Of a stretch of DNA of 46,816 bases, positions 24,999-34,600 are shown piece by piece. Origin of the DNA: an uncultured Bacilli bacterium (GTDB taxonomy: Bacteria > Bacillota_I > Bacilli_A > RF39 > UBA660); the NCBI GenBank assembly GCA_947600015.1, contig CANQFX010000002.1, forward strand, positions 1 to 46,816, given 5' to 3'. Position 1 is the stretch's first letter. Each line of letters opens with the position of its first letter. The notes beneath the pieces are model-generated. The model made no database searches, was not told where the DNA came from, and saw only the letters and a list, made by a program, of their open reading frames with translations. A program made the translations under genes and the position numbers.

Positions 24999-25035
24999 TG
25001 TCTCACCTCCTATTTTATTATTCGAAAAAAAAAGA

Positions 25036-25050
25036 AAAACCCGAAGGTTT
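25036..25050 (-). terminator. Short UUCG-loop terminator after the DHH gene
   Basis: On the minus strand AAACC-TTCG-GGTTT is followed by a long T-rich run. The stem is 5 bp with a stable UUCG loop and begins at the DHH stop codon. Confidence 0.55.
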
Positions 25051-26105
25051 TATCGTGTTTTTACTAATAATACTTCTTGAGGATTTCCTTTTACTTCTAA
25101 TTGAAGTAGTTCTTTTAACTTCTTTTCTACTGAAAAAATATCGGTTTCTTCTATTTTTGCTCCTGCATTTTTAGGATTTCCTCCCCCATGGAAATAGCTC
25201 ATTACTTTTCCTACATCAATCGAACTTTTACTACGTGCACTAATGGAAATCATTCCCTCTTTTATGAATCCTAACACAAAAGCAGCATCAACTCGATATT
25301 TCAACATATTATCAGCCGCTTTGGCTAGTTGTTCTTTACGATAAATTTTGGTTGGTTTTTCACGATTCAATGTAAACGAAATATTATGTCCTGCCCATAA
25401 AGAAGAGTCATAATTGACAAATTCTGTTCCATAAAATACTAAATTACTAATTTTTCGATCATCATCAAATTCTTCTAAGAAAAGATCATTTACATATTCC
25501 AAATCTGCCCCATTCTTTAATAATTTTTCGGCAACATCATGCGTATGAAACGAAGTATTTTTACTATAACGATTTGTATCTAAAATAATACCTGCAAGTA
25601 AAAAATTAGCTACATTTTTATCATACTTTTCTTTATATGAATTTAATATTTGCGCAACGATTTCTGAAGCACTAGAAACTGTCGTATCTATATATTGATA
25701 ATCACTAGCAATCGTATGCTCATCTGCCTCGTGATGGTCAATGACAATAATATTTTTCATTTCTTGTAACTGATCTTTTACACAAAGCAAATAATCTTTA
25801 TTTGTATCTGTCACAATTAATAACGAATCCTGATTTTTTAACTGTTGAAACTCATCTAATGTAATAATATGAAATTGATCTTTATATTCTTCCTTAATTA
25901 GTTTTACACCTGGGGCTAATTCCATATCAGAATCATTAATAATTATATAGGCTTCTTTTCCTAAAATTTCACAAAGGAATTTTAACCCTATGGCAGAACC
26001 AATCGAATCAAAATCGGAATCATTGTGACCTACAATAAAAATGTTAGAGGCATCTAAAATATATGACTCTAAGACTTGTTTTAACATCTTTAATATTCCA
26101 CTCAT
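25050..26105 (-). CDS. DHH/DHHA1 phosphoesterase (GdpP C-terminal-like)
   Basis: The 351-aa soluble protein has the DHH motifs GHNDSDFDSIGSAIG (about 26-40), IVTDTNKD, IDHHEADEH, AGIILDTNRYSKNT and a DHHA1 end with FHGGGNPKNAGAKIE. It matches the catalytic part of GdpP (c-di-AMP phosphodiesterase) but lacks the membrane, PAS and GGDEF domains, so it could hydrolyse c-di-AMP, pApA or nano-RNA. The usual GGGH of DHHA1 reads GGGN, a change at a substrate-contact residue. ATG 26105 has AAGGAG upstream. The comEA gene follows 52 nt later behind a small hairpin. Confidence 0.85.
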   Translation of the reverse strand: MSGILKMLKQVLESYILDASNIFIVGHNDSDFDSIGSAIGLKFLCEILGKEAYIIINDSDMELAPGVKLIKEEYKDQFHIITLDEFQQLKNQDSLLIVTDTNKDYLLCVKDQLQEMKNIIVIDHHEADEHTIASDYQYIDTTVSSASEIVAQILNSYKEKYDKNVANFLLAGIILDTNRYSKNTSFHTHDVAEKLLKNGADLEYVNDLFLEEFDDDRKISNLVFYGTEFVNYDSSLWAGHNISFTLNREKPTKIYRKEQLAKAADNMLKYRVDAAFVLGFIKEGMISISARSKSSIDVGKVMSYFHGGGNPKNAGAKIEETDIFSVEKKLKELLQLEVKGNPQEVLLVKTR

Positions 26106-26183
26106 AAGAACCTGCTCCTTAAAACACTCCCTAAAAGTAGCTACATTATAACATAAAAAAAGAAAAAAATCAATAGATCATTT

Positions 26184-27317
26184 CTAAAGAGAAGTTCCTA
26201 ATGATTTATTTTCAATACTTACAATTTGAACTAGCGTTAAACCAGCAATTAAACAAATAGTAAAACTTCCTCCATAACTCATAAATGGTAAAGGTACTCC
26301 AGTCATAGGCATAAGTCCAAATAATCCCATTAAATTAATCGCAATATGTAAAAAAATATAAACAGCTATCCCGTAGCATAAAATGGCCCCTCGATTCGTA
26401 CTACTTCTTTTTCCAATGATGAAAATACGCCACAATAAGAAGAGATATAAAATTAAAATAAAGATACCAAAAATTACTCCTAATTCTTCTACGATAATTG
26501 CAAATATAAAGTCTGTATATGGTTCTGGTAAATATAAATACTTTTGTGTAGAGTTCCCTAATCCTACTCCTGTTAATCCTCCATTATTAATGGCAATATA
26601 ACCATTACATACTTGATTTCCAGTAGTTAACAATTTATCACAAGGTCTTGTAAAATCGAATCGTTCTAGTTGACGTTTAAAAAGTAAGGTTTTTCCACTT
26701 CCAACCACAACAAAAGCTGCAAAAACAATCAAGCCTACTAATCCAAAAATCGTTTTGCTTTTAATTTCAAAAGGAATGGGAACAGATAAAAAAATGGTTC
26801 CTACAATTACTGCATAAATAATAGTCGTTCCTAAATCTGGTTGTAAAAAAATCAAAGCGGCAATCACAGCGCATACTAATAAAGGAAATAAACTTTTGGC
26901 ATAACTATTTAATTTCTTACTATTTTTATCGTAATACCTAGAAAGCCATACAATGGTAATAATCTTCGCAAATTCACTAGGTTGAATACTAAAAAAACCT
27001 AAATCATACCAACTTAAAGCTCGGTTTTTTGCCTGACCAATAATTAATAGACCGGCCAAACTTAAGGCAATGATAATTAATAATCCCCAAGAGACTTTTC
27101 CACAAGTCTTACTACTAAATTGAATCATAATCAAAGAAAAGAAAAATCCCGCCGTTAAAAAAATGGCTTGTTTAATGAAATAATTATAAGGACTTACTTT
27201 ATGAGACATATATGCTGTGACATTGGATGCAGAAAACACCATAACAAGCCCAATGATAAAAAGTATGATAGAAACAATTAATAATGGTTTATCTATATTT
27301 TTGATAATTTTCTTCAT
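26184..27317 (-). CDS. ftsW: FtsW/RodA SEDS peptidoglycan polymerase
   Basis: The 377-aa polytopic protein has the SEDS motifs SIQPSEFAKI, FLQPDLGTT, NNGGLTGVGLGNSTQKYLYL, DFIFAIIVEELG and GLMPMTGVPLPFMSYGGSF. SEDS proteins polymerise lipid II with a class B PBP; the VEELG and MPMTGVPLPF blocks are shared by FtsW and RodA, and FtsW is chosen on overall similarity. GTG 27326 is in frame, but ATG 27317 after AAGGTGAA is the better start. It is a single gene, divergent from the YjcZ-like microprotein. Confidence 0.9.
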   Translation of the reverse strand: MKKIIKNIDKPLLIVSIILFIIGLVMVFSASNVTAYMSHKVSPYNYFIKQAIFLTAGFFFSLIMIQFSSKTCGKVSWGLLIIIALSLAGLLIIGQAKNRALSWYDLGFFSIQPSEFAKIITIVWLSRYYDKNSKKLNSYAKSLFPLLVCAVIAALIFLQPDLGTTIIYAVIVGTIFLSVPIPFEIKSKTIFGLVGLIVFAAFVVVGSGKTLLFKRQLERFDFTRPCDKLLTTGNQVCNGYIAINNGGLTGVGLGNSTQKYLYLPEPYTDFIFAIIVEELGVIFGIFILILYLFLLWRIFIIGKRSSTNRGAILCYGIAVYIFLHIAINLMGLFGLMPMTGVPLPFMSYGGSFTICLIAGLTLVQIVSIENKSLGTSL

Positions 27318-27449
27318 CTTATTCACCTTACTATAATATTACCATACTTTCTATTGTTTTTCATGGTAAAATTTCCCCTGGGTCAGTTTTATTAACAATT
27401 TTTGTAAATTGACATATTTTATATTAGATTATGTAAAGGAGGCTATGTT

Positions 27450-27611
27450 ATGTATTATTATGGTGGTGGATCTAATTGCTGCTCTAACCAATCATATCAA
27501 ATGCCATACTATCCAATGAGTTATGGAAATAACAATAACTCTACTTATGCAATTATTTTAGTATTATTCATCCTTTTAGTCATTGTCATTGGTACTCGCT
27601 GGGGTGCTTAG
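27450..27611 (+). CDS. YjcZ-like small membrane protein
   Basis: This 53-aa ORF (MYYYGGGSNCCSNQ... then TYAIILVLFILLVIVIGTRW) has an AAAGGAGG site before ATG 27450 and a strong terminator after its stop. A Gly/Tyr/Asn/Cys-rich head followed by one C-terminal helix with the text I-x-VLFILLVIV matches the YjcZ family of small proteins, known mainly from spore-forming Bacilli. Function is unknown. It is divergent from ftsW and upstream of def. Confidence 0.7.
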   Translation: MYYYGGGSNCCSNQSYQMPYYPMSYGNNNNSTYAIILVLFILLVIVIGTRWGA

Positions 27612-27620
27612 TACTCTTGA

Positions 27621-27643
27621 AAACGTATAGTTTTTATACGTTT
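27621..27643 (+). terminator. Intrinsic terminator after the YjcZ-like gene
   Basis: AAACGTATA pairs perfectly with TATACGTTT around a 5-nt loop, followed by TT and further T-rich sequence. Confidence 0.8.
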
Positions 27644-27657
27644 TTCTTGTGTCTTTT

Positions 27658-27686
27658 TTGACATAAATTAATTTTTATCGTATAAT
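27658..27686 (+). promoter_or_regulatory. Consensus promoter of def (first copy)
   Basis: A perfect TTGACA (27658-27663) and a perfect TATAAT (27681-27686) are separated by 17 nt. The transcript would have a leader of about 80 nt before ATG 27773. Confidence 0.85.
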
Positions 27687-27772
27687 AGGAACCGTTTTTA
27701 TAGGAATTCCGAAAATAATCTTTTTATTTTTCTGTTTATTTGATAAAATATACACAGTATGGAGTTGATAAT

Positions 27773-28321
27773 ATGTTAAGAACCAAAGATATTTTAGATG
27801 AAAAAGATCAAAGACTAAGAATTATTAGTAAGAATGTTGAATTTCCTCTTACCAAAAAAGATAAAGAAGCAATTCAAAAAATGATTGATTATTTGCATGA
27901 TAGTCAAATCGAGGAATTATCTGAAAAATATGATTTAAGACCAGGAATTGGTATGGCAGCCATTCAATTAGGAATTCCGAAACGCTACTTTGTTATTGTT
28001 CATGAATATGAAGAAGGAAAATTTGATACTTATGTATTAATCAACCCTAAAATCATTAGTAATTCCGAAGAACAAATCTATGTCGAAACGGGAGAAGGAT
28101 GCCTCAGTGTTAATCGTCCTGTAGAGGGAATTGTCCCAAGATATGCTAGAGTAAAATTAGAAGCTTATGATATGGATGGAAATAAAATTCAAGTAAGAGC
28201 ACGAGAAGAATTGGCTGTAGCATTTCAACATGAATTAGATCATTTAAATGGAATTATGTTTACAGACCATATTGATAAAAACAATCCATTCAAAGGAAAA
28301 GACCAGATGCGAGCTATCTAG
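27773..28321 (+). CDS. def: Peptide deformylase (first copy)
   Basis: The 182-aa metalloenzyme removes the formyl group from new proteins. All three motifs are present: GIGMAAIQLG, GEGCLSVNRP (metal-binding Cys) and QHELDHLNG (two His ligands and catalytic Glu). The insert and length fit type 2 deformylases of Gram-positive bacteria. The frame is open from 27740, but ATG 27773 preceded by GGAG matches the family start. It converges on the interrupted smc gene with a 10-nt gap. A second def at 45338-45889 is only about 60% identical by eye, far from a recent duplicate. Confidence 0.95.
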   Translation: MLRTKDILDEKDQRLRIISKNVEFPLTKKDKEAIQKMIDYLHDSQIEELSEKYDLRPGIGMAAIQLGIPKRYFVIVHEYEEGKFDTYVLINPKIISNSEEQIYVETGEGCLSVNRPVEGIVPRYARVKLEAYDMDGNKIQVRAREELAVAFQHELDHLNGIMFTDHIDKNNPFKGKDQMRAI

Positions 28322-28331
28322 TCTTTTTTAT

Positions 28332-31280
28332 TTATCCTACATGTTCTTCTAATTTGACACTTACTAATTTAGAAACGCCGGACTCTTGCATGGTAATTCC
28401 ATATAATGTATTGGCATATTCCATTGTTTTTTTCTTGTGTGTAATAATTAAAAATTGAGTTTTATCTTTATAATGTTCTAAATATTCACCAAATTGAGCA
28501 ACATTTGCCTCATCTAAGGCTGCTTCTACTTCATCAAACAAACAAAATGGTACCGTCTTAACATTTAAAATAGCAAACAATAAAGAAATTGCTGTTAAGG
28601 TTTTTTCTCCACCAGATAAAAGAGAAATGGTAGTTAATTTCTTTCCTGGAGGAGAAGCTACAATTTCCACTCCCGTTGTTAACATATCCTCTGGATTGGT
28701 CAGTTTTAAATCCGCATTTCCACCATGAAATAATTCCTTAAATACCTTACGAAATTCTGTTTGGATTGCATAAAATGTATTTTCAAATTCTTCTTTCATC
28801 ACTTCATCCATTTCATTCATAATTTCTAACAAAGTATTTTCTGCTTGAAATAAGTCTTCTTTTTGCTTTGTTAGGAACTCATAACGAGTATTAACATTTT
28901 CATATTCATCAATTGCATTTAAATTTACCATGCCAATTTGTTTAATATTTGCTCGATATTGATTTACTTTTTTTCTTGCTTCTTCAACTTCAATATCTAA
29001 TTCATAATCACTCGCAGCTTTCTCATAAGTTAACTCATAATCTTCATTTAACGTCTGAAGCATCGTATCTAGTTTCATATTACAAAGAGAAATGTTCATT
29101 TCTAAATCGTGTATTTCTTTTTCTAATATCTTTCTTTGACTATTTTTTACTTTATCTTCTGCTTGCGCTTGTTCTATTTCCTCTTTTAGTGCTTCTAACT
29201 CTTTTTCTATTGCTTTCCATTTCAAATGGATTTGTTCTTTTTCCGCATTCTTCTCATGAAACATCTCAATCAATTTCTGTTCTTTATCACCAATGGAGTG
29301 ATTTTGAATGGAAGAAATATTTTCCCATTCCTTGGTTATTTCATTTTGTTTTTGTTGATATTCTTCTTCTTCTTTTCGTCTTGTATCATATCGTTCTTTT
29401 AATACTACTTTCTCTCTTGTTAAAACATATTCCTTTTCTTCTAACAAAGAAATTTCTTTATTACAAGTGTCTAGTTCTCTTTCCTTTTCTCGTACCTCTT
29501 GTTGTAATTTTTTTTCTTGCTCTTCCATATGTGTTAATTCTTGTCTTAACATGACTCCACTTCTTGCTTGAGAAAAAGAACCTCCTGCCATAGAACCTCC
29601 AATATTTACAACATCTCCATCTAACGTAACGATTCGATATTTTTTATGCGTAAGAAAAGAAAGTCTCATAGCAGCATCCATGGAAGGAGCAACTAAAATC
29701 ATTCCAAATTGATTTAATATGATATTTTCATATTTTTTATTATAAGTAAGAAAATCACTTAACACTCCTAAAAAATCTTGATTATTTTTTAATAATTGAA
29801 GGGTTTGATAATCAACTTCTCTAGCCTCAATGACATTTAATGGGAAAAAAGTAGCTCTTCCTAAATGATGATCTTTTAAATAGGAAATTGCTTTCTTTGC
29901 ATCTTCTTCTGTTGTGGTAATGATAAAATTTTTATTGGTAAAAGATGCCACTTGAAAGGCCTTATAGTAAGTATCTTCTGTAGTAATAATATTTCCAATG
30001 GTATTGTGAATTCCGTTTAAAGAAACTTCTTTTACTACTGACCGTACGCTATTTGGCATATCTAATCCCTGTTCTATTTGTTCTTTTAATTGCGAAATTT
30101 TATGTTTTAATTGAATTAAATCTTGAGAATTTTTTGAATAAAGGCTCATGATCATATCTTTTTTTGATTTCCTATGATTCATTTCTTGATTTAACTGTTC
30201 TTGCTCTTGTTCTTTTTTCTTTTAATCTTCTATAATTAACTTTAAATCTTCCTTTATTGTGGCAAGATTTCCTTCTATTTTAGACTTTTGTTCTAAAAGA
30301 ATGCGACTTTCTTCTTTTAATTCATTCTCTTCTTTCGTCGTTTTGCTTTGTTCTTTTAATAATTTTTTTTCTCCATGAATCCGTTCTACTTCTTCTGTTA
30401 CTTTTAATAATCGTTCATTTAAATCCTGTTTTTCTTTTTCTAATTGTTCTAGTCGGTAATGATTTTCTATCATCTTTGCATCATTTTTTGAGGTATCACT
30501 GGAAAGTAAAAGTAATTCTTGGTCTTTTTTTTCCTTGTCTTTTTGTTCTTCTTCTAATTGCATGTGAATATGAGAAATATCATATGCTAACAAGGCAACT
30601 TCATAGTGATCTAATCCTTTTTTATTTTCTAAATAGAAAAGGGCATCTTCTCTTTGTTCTTTTAAAGGGGCAAGTTGCAAATCAAGTTCATGGATAATGT
30701 CATTTACCCGATCCATATTGTTGTGCGTTTTTTCTAACTTCCGTAGTGCCTCTTCTTTTCTTTTTCTATATTTTAATATACCAGAAGCCTCTTCAAAAAT
30801 CACTCTACGGTCACTAGCAGAATGACTTAAAATTTTATCTACTTCCCCCTGTGAAATAATATTAAAAGATTCTTTTCCCATTCCCGTATCCATTAATAAA
30901 TTATTAATATCTTTTAGTCTACAACGTTCTCCATTTAGATAATACTCATTTTCTCCACTACGATATACTTTTCTTTTCAAGGAAATTTCTGTATAAGGAA
31001 CATTTAAAAAGTGATCTGTATTATCAAAAATTAGTTCTACAGAGGCAACATTTAACGCTTTTCTACTTTTACTTCCAGAGAAAATAACATCGCTCATAGA
31101 ACCTTCTCCACGAAGAGATTTTACTGATTGTTCTCCTAAAACCCAACGAACGGCATCTACTACATTACTTTTTCCAGAACCATTTGGTCCTACAATACAC
31201 GTGTTTTTTCCATCTAGAGAAATTGTTAATTTATCGGCAAAAGATTTAAATCCATTTGCAATAATCCCTTTTAAGTACAT
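28332..31280 (-). pseudogene. smc: Chromosome segregation protein SMC, split by an in-frame TAA (first copy)
   Basis: Both halves are clear SMC. Residues 1-352 carry the N-terminal ATPase lobe (GPNGSGKSNVVDAVRWVLGEQ) and the first coiled coil. After TAA (30222-30224) the same frame continues for 13 codons to an ATG at 30182. The second half then covers the rest of the coil, the hinge (NSVRSVVKEVSLNGIHNT onward) and the C-terminal lobe (TTISLLSGGEKTLTAISLLF, CLFDEVEAALDEAN). One base change would restore a 982-codon gene, close to the 980 aa of the other copy. No ribosome site precedes 30182, so planned two-piece expression is unlikely. rnc, which precedes the other smc, is missing here; a surface-gene remnant lies upstream instead. 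A sequencing error cannot be excluded. Confidence 0.85.
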
Positions 31281-31362
31281 ACATCTTCACCCTAGATTAA
31301 GTATACTATATTTTTACAATATTTGAAAAGGTTTGATTCTAAATTTCTTATTTTTATAACCT

Positions 31363-31512
31363 CTAATTTATGATATAAGGATTTCTCATGGTTTATCCAC
31401 TAAAATTTTAACACTAGTATTTAAAGTGCTATAAGCAATACTACTAGATAAGACACAAACGATAATAATTATATACATCCCATTACAATAACTCTTTTTT
31501 GCTTTTTTTCAT
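31363..31512 (-). pseudogene. Internally deleted surface-protein remnant
   Basis: The minus strand from 31512 reads, in a frame shifted by one from its ATG, KKAKKSYCNGMYIIIIVCVL then SSSIAYSTLNTSVKI, matching the signal region of the surface protein at 2302. After about 40 codons it jumps to RNPYIIN-stop (31363-31386, another frame), the family's C-terminus. Everything between is gone. Upstream DNA (31541-31595) also matches that of the intact copy, including the -10 region (GATAAT, 31541-31546), a spacer without the G run, and a GAGATAC hairpin. The rest of 31281-31605 shows only these remains and a weak smc promoter. Confidence 0.7.
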
Positions 31513-31569
31513 TTTACCACTCCTTTTTTCTTCTATCCAAATTATCCCTCCTCTACAATTTTGTTAAAC

Positions 31570-31593
31570 AAAAAAGAGATACTCTTGTATCTC
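31570..31593 (-). terminator. Intrinsic terminator after the cyclic glucan synthase gene
   Basis: On the minus strand GAGATAC (31587-31593) pairs with GTATCTC (31576-31582) around a 4-nt loop, and a T-run follows. Its stem resembles the terminator at 2380-2399, as part of a shared module upstream of surface genes. Confidence 0.75.
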
Positions 31594-31605
31594 AATGTGC
31601 AATTA

Positions 31606-34600
31606 TTATTTTATTGTCACTTTTATTTGATGAAGTTTTTCATCATCTACTAAATCAATAGAATTGCTAATTTGTCTTTTTCTATCTAAAACTACTTTTT
31701 CTTCTGTTCCTTTGACAAATTCAATATGATATTTTGTATTTTGATACTGATAATCTACTTCATAATTACTCCAAGAAGATGGTACTTTAGGAGAAAAAGT
31801 CAATTTTTTACCGTTGCGTTTTAAACCCAAAATATCGCGAATCGCTACTCGGTAGAACCATGCTGCAGAACCAGTATACCAAGTCCAACCTCCTCGTCCT
31901 GGATAAAATTCAGAAGAATAAATATCAGCTGCAATTACATAAGGTTCAACTTGATAAACAGAGGTATCCTCTTTGTTTTTCGTACGATTGATTGGATTTA
32001 TCATCTGATAGTAAGAATAGGCACGTTCTTGATATCCTGATTGAATTAGTGCCATTAAATACCAAGCAACAGCATGTGTATATTGTCCTCCATTTTCACG
32101 AATTCCTTTTGGATAACTCATAATATATCCTGGATTATTTAAAGATTTTTCAAAAGGAGGAGTTAATAGTTTAATAATATGGTGATCTTGATCTACTAAA
32201 TTTTTTTCTACTGATTCTATTACTTTCTCACAACGTGATTTTAAAGCAACTTTACTTAAGATAGAAAAACTTTGAGAAATTAAATCAATCTTACATTCTT
32301 TATTCTCATGACTACCTAATTTATCACCATTGTCAAAAAATGCACGTAAATAATACTCTTTATCCCAAGCTTTTTTATTTAAATTCTCTGCTAATTTCTC
32401 GTTAAATAAAAGATACTCATCCACTTTGAATTTTCGATCATACTTTTTCATGATTTTAATAAAGTTATCCATTGTTTGATATAGGAAGAAACCAAGCCAT
32501 ACACTTTCTCCTTTGCCTTTAATGCCTACTTTATTCATTCCATCATTCCAATCCCCTCCTCCCATCAGAGGTAGTTTTCTAGGACCCAAATGATTCATTG
32601 ATAATTGTAATGAACGGATACAATGCTCTAAAAGTGTTTCTTCTTCAGAAGAATATGAGAAGACAATTCCTTTTTCATGTTCATAATCACTTAATTTTTC
32701 GCCTACAACATAAGGAATTTTTTCTTCTAATATGCTTTGATCTCCTGTAACCTCAATATAATGATTGGTTGCATAAACTAACCATAAATAATCATCCTGA
32801 TAACGGCTTCGAAGTCCAAATCTATTTTTTTCATGCCACCAATGTAGTACATCGCCTTCTAAAAATTGATGTTTCGCATTAATTAAAATTTGTTTTCTTG
32901 TAAATTCTGGAAAAACATCGACAATATTCATTGCATCTTGCAACTGATCACGATACCCAAAAGCACCACTTACTTGATAAAATCCTGCTTTTGCCATAAT
33001 TCTAGATGATAGTGTCTGATATAAGTACCAGCCATTTACCATATAATCGAAACTCTTATCTGGTGTTTGAATTTGGATTTGATGCAATCCGTGATACCAT
33101 TTTTCTTTCACTAATTTTAATTCTTCACTTACTGCTTTTGGATTTTTATATTTCGCAAGATATTCTTTTTCACTGCCATCACCTTTACTACAGCCAAGCA
33201 TAAAGACAATCGTTTTTTCTTCCTGAGGAGAAAAGACAAGTTTTGTGGTAATACTCTTTCTTAAAATTTGAGTAGTTTCACAGCTCGTTATTTCCTCACT
33301 AGAGGACATAAACGTATTGACATCTCCATAATTGATACTGTAAACATTACGCATCTTTAAATAATTATCATTTCCCATAAATTCTGTCAAAATATGTCTT
33401 GCAGTTTTTTCTTCAAAATTTCCAAATGTTGGGTTAATCCAAAAAGATACGTTTAATTCTTTTACTTCTTTTTGCTTGTTCTTTATTTTCATCAAATAAA
33501 ATTTAATTGTATCTTCTACTGCTACAAACTCGGTAATTTCTGTTTTTAACTCTGATGTTTCATTTTCTAAAATACTATAACCAAATCCATGTGTACATTT
33601 TTCTGGATCAAATAATTTCCCATCAAATTCAAAGCCTTCTGACTTATCATTTACTACCATTTCATTGGTCCATGATGTCAGTTTAAATTCACCCGAATTA
33701 TAAGCATAAGTATATCCACAACCATTATTTGTAATAATCGTACCAAAATTAGGATTCGCAATGACATTCGACCAAGGTTTTGGTGTGTTTTTATTATAAA
33801 TCACATATTCTGTTCCTTCTTTTTTGAATCCACCAAAGCCATTATCAAAGGTAAGGGTTTCTTTTGGAAGAGGAATACTTTCTTGTAATATTTGAATATT
33901 TTCTTTACTACGTTTATTTTTCTTTTGTAATTCTAATACTGCTTCTTGTAAAGACATATGATTTTCAATGACAAAACGTAATCTAGGAACCATATTTAAA
34001 AGACTCTTTTCTTCTCTACTTATTTCACTATTAGAAATTACTTTAATTACTCCAGGAGTATGATAAAAATTATTTAATGCATACATCCGATAGATTTCAT
34101 CATCAATTTCTTTTTGAACAATTTTTGCATAGGCATTTGTTTCACTATTAATAATCATAATATCTACAAAAATAGATTGATTTTTATAATATTCAAATGC
34201 TTTTAAAATTTCTAAGACAAAAGGTAAATCACTAATATCACTAATTTCTACCGAAATAATAGGACGGTCTCCACTAATACCAAATTTCCAAAGACCACTT
34301 TGTCCTAATGCATTTTTACGAAGTAAATCCATTCGTTCTTCATTTACCGAAATTCTTGTTGTCTGATATAAGTAATTTAACATCATGTTAAATACTCGCA
34401 TTTGTTCTCCTGTAATGTTTAATACTTTGGTTCTCATCATATTCATTAAAGTAGAAATTGGAAAGGCTTTTTCTAATGAAGGAATCTCTTGATAGGAATT
34501 TAAAAATTCATAAATTTGTTCTTTACTTCTACCAAAACCTATTAATAGATAAATACTCTTCTCACTATTGGCTGGTAAAATCATTTGATTTCTTAAACTC

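Noticed and set aside
28949..29554. Long plus-strand open frame (201 codons, Leu/Phe-rich) opposite smc
   Set aside because: It is the antisense shadow of coiled-coil codons (Lys/Glu read as Phe/Leu) and has no ribosome site.
30182..30224. Reassignment of TAA as a sense codon to explain the split smc
   Set aside because: TAA ends many intact genes here (for example the first-copy pgi, pnp and rluA-type frames), so it is a normal stop.
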